8,313 bases of DNA from an uncultured Kiloniellales bacterium. GTDB taxonomy: Bacteria > Pseudomonadota > Alphaproteobacteria > Kiloniellales > JAKSDN01. The stretch spans positions 1-8,313 of the forward strand of contig CALJXB010000389.1 in the NCBI GenBank assembly GCA_937974415.1. Direction: 5' to 3'. Position 1 is the first letter of the stretch. Each line of letters starts with the position of its first letter. The position numbers were made by a program, and so were the translations under genes. Shown here piece by piece: positions 1-8,313 of this stretch. A model generated the notes under the pieces. The model ran no database searches and was not told where the DNA came from. It saw only the letters and a program-made list of their open reading frames with translations.

Positions 1-450
<450 letters not shown>

Positions 451-478
451 CGGTGGTTATTAATGTAATATCTTAGAA

Positions 479-492
479 TTGATGTTGATCAA
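479..492. promoter_or_regulatory. FNR/FixK-type operator (perfect TTGAT-N4-ATCAA palindrome)
   Basis: TTGAT GTTG ATCAA is a perfect 14-nt inverted repeat. It matches the known consensus for the Crp/Fnr family regulators FNR, FnrL, Anr and FixK. It lies in the non-coding gap between pccB and pccA, inside an AT-rich island (about 457-492) that stands out from the GC-rich surroundings. It is centred at 485.5, about 162 nt upstream of the pccA ATG. A 10-base exact match by chance in 200 nt is unlikely. Binding, and the identity of the regulator, are inference. Confidence 0.6.
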
Positions 493-513
493 GGCGGACC
501 CTTCGGGGGCGGC

Positions 514-519
514 TAAGCT
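514..519 (+). promoter_or_regulatory. Candidate -10 hexamer of an FNR-dependent pccA promoter
   Basis: TAAGCT is only a 3/6 match to TATAAT, but its position is telling. A -10 here predicts a start near 526, which puts the centre of the 479-492 palindrome at about -40.5 to -41.5, the spacing of class II FNR-activated promoters. An alternative is TAGAAT at 474-479 (5/6 match, no good -35). Its start point would fall inside the palindrome, so FNR would repress instead. The sequence alone cannot choose between the two. Confidence 0.25.
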
Positions 520-556
520 TGCCTCAGGATCGACCGGGGGCGTGACAGGCGGGCTG

Positions 557-585
557 CTTGGCGATACACCAGAGGTGAAGCCAAG
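557..585 (+). other. Two-part stem-loop in the presumed pccA leader
   Basis: CTTGGC (557-562) pairs perfectly with GCCAAG (580-585). Nested inside, CACC (567-570) pairs with GGTG (574-577) around an AGA loop, and the two stems are separated by GATA/AA internal-loop bases. No T-run follows, so it is not a classical terminator. It ends 62 nt before the pccA ATG. It could stabilise the leader, partly attenuate read-through from pccB, or be incidental. I recognise no known riboswitch. Confidence 0.4.
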
Positions 586-636
586 GGAGCGGGACATACG
601 GCCGTTTGGGCTGCCCGGGCTGTACGTGGAAAGACC

Positions 637-642
637 AGGTGG
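637..642 (+). promoter_or_regulatory. Ribosome binding site that sets the pccA start
   Basis: AGGTGG is a 5/6 match to AGGAGG and sits 5 nt before ATG 648. The upstream in-frame TTG at 606 has no comparable site. This supports ATG 648 as the start. Confidence 0.6.
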
Positions 643-647
643 GGGCG

Positions 648-2729
<2,082 letters not shown>

Positions 2730-2763
2730 CAGACGGTATCCCGGACTGACTCTTGAGACGGCC

Positions 2764-3054
2764 ATGAAATGGGTCAGGGTGGTGATCACCGGGCGCGTGC
2801 AGGGCGTCTGGTTTCGCGGCTGGACCCGCGAGGAGGCGCGCCGCCGGGGCCTCGACGGTTGGGTGAGGAACCGCCGCGACGGCACGGTAGAAGCCGTGTT
2901 CCAGGGCGAGGACGCCGATGTCGACGACATGCTCGAGGCCTGCTGGAAAGGCCCGCCCCATGCGGTGGTCGCCGAGGTCGAGCTGCACCCACAAGAACCC
3001 GGTGGCGAGCCGGTCGAGGCCGGCTTTCACGTCCGCCGGCCGTTCTGGAGCTGA
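2764..3054 (+). CDS. acyP: Acylphosphatase
   Basis: A small cytosolic enzyme that hydrolyses carboxyl-phosphate bonds such as those in acetyl phosphate, carbamoyl phosphate or 1,3-bisphosphoglycerate. The 96-residue length is normal for the family. The signature GRVQGVWFRGW (10-20) contains the phosphate-binding Arg18, and GWVRNRRDGTVEA (32-44) contains the catalytic Asn36. The gene starts 34 nt after the pccA stop on the same strand, so it is probably cotranscribed with it. The ribosome binding site is weak (TTGAGACG at 2753-2760). One could propose that it removes stray acyl or carboxy phosphates near a biotin carboxylase, which passes through carboxyphosphate. That is inference from neighbourhood only, as acylphosphatase partners vary widely between genomes. 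Confidence 0.93.
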   Translation: MKWVRVVITGRVQGVWFRGWTREEARRRGLDGWVRNRRDGTVEAVFQGEDADVDDMLEACWKGPPHAVVAEVELHPQEPGGEPVEAGFHVRRPFWS

Positions 3055-3119
3055 GTGCCGTGCCGAGAAATTGAAGCCCGCGTGACCCCGCGAAGCGCTA
3101 AGATCGGCGGATACCGAGC

Positions 3120-3126
3120 GAGGAGG
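3120..3126 (+). promoter_or_regulatory. Strong Shine-Dalgarno for the small membrane peptide gene
   Basis: GAGGAGG sits 5 nt before ATG 3132. It is the best ribosome binding site in the window, and the main reason for calling the short frame behind it a real gene. Confidence 0.65.
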
Positions 3127-3131
3127 CCGAT

Positions 3132-3302
3132 ATGTTACGGGCAGTCATCACTACGGCTCTGGTCGCCGGAGCCTTGGCCAAGGGCGTGGCGATCGGCGTT
3201 GCGCTCAGCACCGCCGGCGCGGCCTGCGCCCGCTGCGCCTGCCGGGCGCGGCGCCGGGCAGCGGAACCCGAAACGGAAGACGCCAAGGCCGCAAAGGCTT
3301 AA
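3132..3302 (+). CDS. Small predicted membrane peptide, 56 residues, function unknown
   Basis: I do not recognise this protein. It starts [18 protein letters not shown] and has one hydrophobic Ala/Val/Gly-rich segment of about residues 4-31, long enough for a transmembrane helix or uncleaved signal anchor. A cluster [11 protein letters not shown] (32-42) follows, with three cysteines and a basic patch. The tail [12 protein letters not shown] is charged and acidic, then lysine-rich. The basic residues after the helix suggest the C-terminus stays in the cytoplasm. The CARCAC cluster could bind metal, be acylated or form disulfides; none of this can be told from sequence. A near-perfect Shine-Dalgarno at the right spacing supports translation. 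The gene starts 77 nt after acyP, and its stop interlocks with the lipB stop. A weak -10-like TAAGAT lies at 3099-3104. Confidence 0.55.
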   Translation: MLRAVITTALVAGALAKGVAIGVALSTAGAACARCACRARRRAAEPETEDAKAAKA

Positions 3303-3991
3303 GCGGGCTCGACGGTTCCGCCGAAGACCTCGTCGAAGGCGAGCTTCAGCGCCACGTCGAGGTCGGCCAGGGTGACCGGCAGGCCCAGGTCGACCAGCGA
3401 GGTCACGCCGTGGCCCTGAATGCCGCCGGGGATTCCACAGGGCACGATGCCCTCGAAATGGCTGAGGTCCGGCTCCACGTTGATGGCGATGCCGTGGTAG
3501 CTCACCCAGTGACGCAGCCGCACGCCGATGGCCGCGATCTTGTCTTCGCGGCCGGACGGGCGCGCGACCCATATTCCGACCCGGCCGGGCCGGCGCTCTC
3601 CCTCGACGTTGAAGCGGGCGAGGGCTGCGATGATCCAAGCCTCCAGGTCCTGCACGAAGCGCCGCACGTCGCCGCCGCGGCGTTTCAGGTCCAGCATGAC
3701 ATAGGCGACCCGCTGGCCCGGCCCATGGTAGGTGAACTGCCCGCCGCGGCCGCTGCGGTAGACGGCAAAGCGCGTCGGATCGAGGAGGTCTTCGTCCTTG
3801 GCCGAGGTGCCGGCGGTATAGAGCGGCGGATGCTCCAGCAGCCACACCATCTCCGGTGCCCGGCCCGCGCGGATATCGGCGACCCGCCGCTCCATGAAGT
3901 CGACCGCGGCAGGATAATCGACCGGCGCCGTCTCGACGCGCCACTCCATCCCGCACGTGCTGGCTTCGGCTTCGCTCAAGTGTAGGGTCAT
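3299..3991 (-). CDS. lipB: Octanoyltransferase LipB (lipoate biosynthesis)
   Basis: Transfers octanoate from octanoyl-ACP to the lipoyl-domain lysine of E2 subunits and GcvH. LipA then inserts the sulfurs to make lipoate. The 230 residues fit the family, with a slightly long N-terminus. Diagnostic stretches are [12 protein letters not shown] (82-93), KIAAIGVR with the conserved active-site Lys151, HGIAINV (166-172), and PCGI with the acyl-thioester Cys185. The start is uncertain. ATG at 3991 has only a distant AGG upstream, while ATG at 3949 (residue 15, before EWRVE) would give a product closer to the usual family start but also lacks a good site. The gene diverges from maeB across 139 nt. 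It converges on the small peptide gene, with both stop codons sharing TTAA. I found no convincing promoter for it. Its product serves pyruvate and 2-oxoglutarate dehydrogenases, so it fits this central-metabolism neighbourhood without being in the same operon. Confidence 0.95.
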   Translation of the reverse strand: MTLHLSEAEASTCGMEWRVETAPVDYPAAVDFMERRVADIRAGRAPEMVWLLEHPPLYTAGTSAKDEDLLDPTRFAVYRSGRGGQFTYHGPGQRVAYVMLDLKRRGGDVRRFVQDLEAWIIAALARFNVEGERRPGRVGIWVARPSGREDKIAAIGVRLRHWVSYHGIAINVEPDLSHFEGIVPCGIPGGIQGHGVTSLVDLGLPVTLADLDVALKLAFDEVFGGTVEPA

Positions 3992-4062
3992 GACATTCGC
4001 CTAACGTCCCGACACATCTAACTTAGCGGGCGGCATCTGCGGAAGCGAGCGGCGTTTCATCT

Positions 4063-4091
4063 TTGCGCCTGCCGATGGCGGTGGTTATCTT
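4063..4091 (+). promoter_or_regulatory. Candidate sigma-70 promoter for maeB-mgtE
   Basis: TTGCGC (4063-4068) and TATCTT (4086-4091) are separated by exactly 17 nt. They match 3/6 and 4/6 of the consensus. The predicted start near 4098 would leave a leader of about 33 nt before maeB. It lies in the divergent gap, where a promoter is expected. The match is modest. Confidence 0.35.
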
Positions 4092-4130
4092 CCTGAACGA
4101 CCGAAAGAAAAAAAAGATTGGGGGGCAGGG

Positions 4131-6416
<2,286 letters not shown>

Positions 6417-7836
6417 GGCGGTGTCGGAGAGTTCCCACGATTGGCTGCCCAAGGTCGACCTGGACTCGGAGGCGGTCGTCGAGGAGGACTACTCCCTCGC
6501 CCCAGAGCTCGTCCAGACCGTCCGGGAGCTGCTCGACGAAGGGCGGATCGAACCCGTTCAGGAGGTCCTCGAGCCGCTCCACGTCGCCGACGTTGCGGAC
6601 CTGCTCGAGTATCTCACCAAGGACGAGCTGCAGCTCGTCATCAAGGGGCTCTGGTCGTTTATCGATTCCGAGGTGCTGACCTACCTCGACGCCGCGGTGC
6701 GCGAGGAGGTGATCGACCTGCTCGGCCCCAAGCAGCTCGCCCGCGCCGTTACCGAGTTGGCCAGCGACGACGCCGTCGAGGTGTTCGAGGACCTGGACGA
6801 GGAGGCGCAGCACCGCATCCTCTCGCGTCTGCCGCGGGCCTACCGCACCCTGCTGGAAGAGAGCCTGTCCTACCCGGAGGATTCCGCCGGGCGCCTGATG
6901 CAGCGCGAGATGGTGGTGATCCCCTCGGCCTGGTCGGTTGGCGAAACCATCGACCACATGCGCGAGGCCGACGACCTGCCCGACGACTTCTACGACCTCT
7001 TCATCGTTAACCCCAAGCACAAGCCGATCGGCTTCGTGCCCTTGAGCCGGGTGCTGCGCACCAAGCGGCCGGTGCGGCTGACCGAGATCATGGACATCGA
7101 GCTGAGGCTGATCCCGGTCACCATGAACCAGGAGGACGTGGCCTACACCTTCCGCCAGTACGGCCTGGTCTCGGCCCCGGTGGTCGACGAGGCCGGCCGC
7201 CTGGTCGGCGTCATCACCATCGACGACGTGGTCCGCGTGATCGACGAAGTGGCCGAGGAAGACCTCATGAAGCTGGGCGGCCTGGGCGAGAGCGACCTTT
7301 ACAACGACCTGCTGGAGACCGTGCGCGCGCGCAGCCCCTGGCTCGTGGTGAACCTGGGGACCGCGGTCCTGGCCTCGCTCGTCATCGGCCTCTTCGAGAG
7401 CACCATCGAACGGGTGGTGGCGCTGGCGGTGCTCATGCCGATCGTCGCCTCCATGGGCGGCAACGCCGGCACCCAGACCCTTACCGTCGCGGTGCGGGCG
7501 CTCGCCATGAAGGACCTGTCCTCCGCCAACGCCTGGCGCTTCATCAACAAGGAGCTGGTGGTGGGCGTCTTCAACGGCGTCTTGTTCGCCGTCGTCACGG
7601 GGGCGATCGCCTGGTTTTGGTTCGGCCGGCCCGAGATCGGCCTGGTGATCGGCGCGGCCATGGTCGTCAACCTGATCGTGGCGGGCTTGAGCGGCACCCT
7701 CATTCCGCTCGGCCTGGAGCGCCTCGGCATCGACCCGGCCATCGCCTCCTCGGTGTTCCTCACCACGGTGACCGACGTAATCGGCTTCTTCGCCTTCCTG
7801 GGCCTCGCCGCGGCGTTCCTGATGTAGAGCGAGGCC

Positions 7837-7867
7837 CCGAACGGGGATGGCGCCAAATCACGTTCGG
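7837..7867. terminator. Inverted repeat between convergent mgtE and the right-edge gene
   Basis: CCGAACG (7837-7843) and CGTTCGG (7861-7867) form a 7-bp stem around a 17-nt loop. The loop includes the palindrome GGCGCC. A smaller competing stem, CCCC/GGGG at 7835-7846, is also possible. The repeat fills most of the 42-nt gap between two converging genes, where a bidirectional terminator is expected. Neither strand has a T-run after the stem, so intrinsic termination would be weak. Confidence 0.35.
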
Positions 7868-7869
7868 CC

Positions 7870-8313
7870 CTAGTCGACCTCGACCGTCTCGATCCAGCTG
7901 CAGCGTTCCTCGAGCTCCGCCCAGGCGGCACCCCCGCCGATGCCGTGGGCCATGATGTCGATCACCCGCTCGTCGCCGTCGTAGGCGCCGTGGGCCGAGA
8001 CCGGGTTGGCCACCTGGGAGAGGCCGAAGAGATTCACCGGCCTGGCTACGTTGATCGAGATGTTGGTCAACCTCGGGCAGAGCCTGGAATCCACGTAGCG
8101 GCGCGCCAGATCGGGCGGTATCGGATAGCTCAGCAGGTCGTTGGGGTCGCTGAAGGCATAGATGTCCAGAGCCTTGAGCGCGCGCTCGTCGGCCAGAGGC
8201 GCGTCCTGCCCGCAATAGCGGGCCGTCTGTTCCTGCACCGAGGGCGGCGGCAGGCCCAGCCCGAGCAGGGGCAGCTGGTTCGACAGCATGTAGATGGGAA
8301 GTTCGCGTTCGCG
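7870..8313 (-). CDS. Unrecognised protein, C-terminal part; possible alpha/beta hydrolase (5' truncated by window edge)
   Basis: The minus-strand frame is open to the window edge and ends at TAG (7872-7870), giving 147 visible residues. The true start lies outside the window; the ATG at 8289 is only internal. I do not recognise the family with certainty. The visible part has PIYMLSNQLPLLGLG (6-20), then ALDIYAFSDPNDLLSYPIP (48-66), a Cys at 79, and later NPVSAHGAYDGDERVI (103-118). A buried strand followed by an Asp-containing turn, then a His about 50 residues on, resembles the acid and histidine of an alpha/beta-hydrolase or lipase triad (Asp56 or Asp59 with His108, possibly His123). The nucleophile serine would lie upstream, beyond the window. 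It converges with mgtE across 42 nt, so there is no operon link to the other genes. The coding frame is convincing; the function is a guess. Confidence 0.75.
   Translation of the reverse strand, partial: RERELPIYMLSNQLPLLGLGLPPPSVQEQTARYCGQDAPLADERALKALDIYAFSDPNDLLSYPIPPDLARRYVDSRLCPRLTNISINVARPVNLFGLSQVANPVSAHGAYDGDERVIDIMAHGIGGGAAWAELEERCSWIETVEVD

Noticed and set aside
499..508. CCC-TTCG-GGG mini-hairpin with a stable UUCG tetraloop
   Set aside because: Only 3 bp of stem with no extension on either side; common by chance in GC-rich DNA.
606..647. TTG 606 as the pccA start, adding 14 residues (MGCPGCTWKDQVGA)
   Set aside because: No Shine-Dalgarno precedes it, whereas ATG 648 has AGGTGG at 5-nt spacing. 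The CPGC sequence tempted a metal-site reading, but it is probably untranslated.
3055..3375. 106-codon frame after acyP
   Set aside because: Arg/Pro-rich, no ribosome binding site, runs through the better-supported small gene at 3132-3302 in another frame and into lipB.
3410..3985. 191-codon plus-strand frame opposite lipB
   Set aside because: lipB on the minus strand has all its catalytic motifs; this frame is its shadow.

Overview
The window is GC-rich, tightly packed chromosomal DNA. The proteins look alphaproteobacterial, most like Rhodospirillales and relatives. This rests on protein style, gene content and composition; no taxonomic marker is present. All the recognisable genes are core or central metabolism. 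I see no mobile element, CRISPR array, tRNA or rRNA.

Layout on the plus strand, left to right: the 3' end of pccB (propionyl-CoA carboxylase beta subunit); a 197-nt gap; pccA (biotin-carrying alpha subunit); acyP (acylphosphatase, 34 nt after pccA); and a probable unannotated 56-residue membrane peptide with a very strong ribosome binding site. lipB (octanoyltransferase) lies on the minus strand, and its stop codon interlocks with that of the small peptide in a shared TTAA. A 139-nt divergent gap follows. Then come maeB (NADP-type malic enzyme with a phosphotransacetylase-like tail) and mgtE (Mg2+ transporter/channel), overlapping by 35 nt. The right edge holds the C-terminal part of an unrecognised minus-strand gene, possibly an alpha/beta hydrolase, convergent with mgtE.

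Functionally, propionyl-CoA carboxylase feeds propionyl-CoA through methylmalonyl-CoA to succinyl-CoA and the TCA cycle. Malic enzyme draws C4 carbon back out as pyruvate plus NADPH. LipB supplies the lipoyl group that pyruvate and 2-oxoglutarate dehydrogenases need. MgtE, cotranscribed with maeB by position, supplies the divalent metal that malic enzyme and ATP-dependent carboxylases use.

The most interesting signal is not a gene. The pccB-pccA gap holds a perfect FNR-type palindrome (TTGAT-N4-ATCAA, 479-492), with a weak -10-like hexamer placed as in a class II activated promoter, followed by a two-part hairpin in the presumed leader of pccA. This suggests that pccA has its own oxygen- or redox-responsive promoter inside the pcc cluster. 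Other points worth a second look are the small Cys-containing membrane peptide, the Lys/Ala-rich N-terminal extension of PccA, and the maeB-mgtE overlap. I found no clear evidence of a wholly new multi-gene system.
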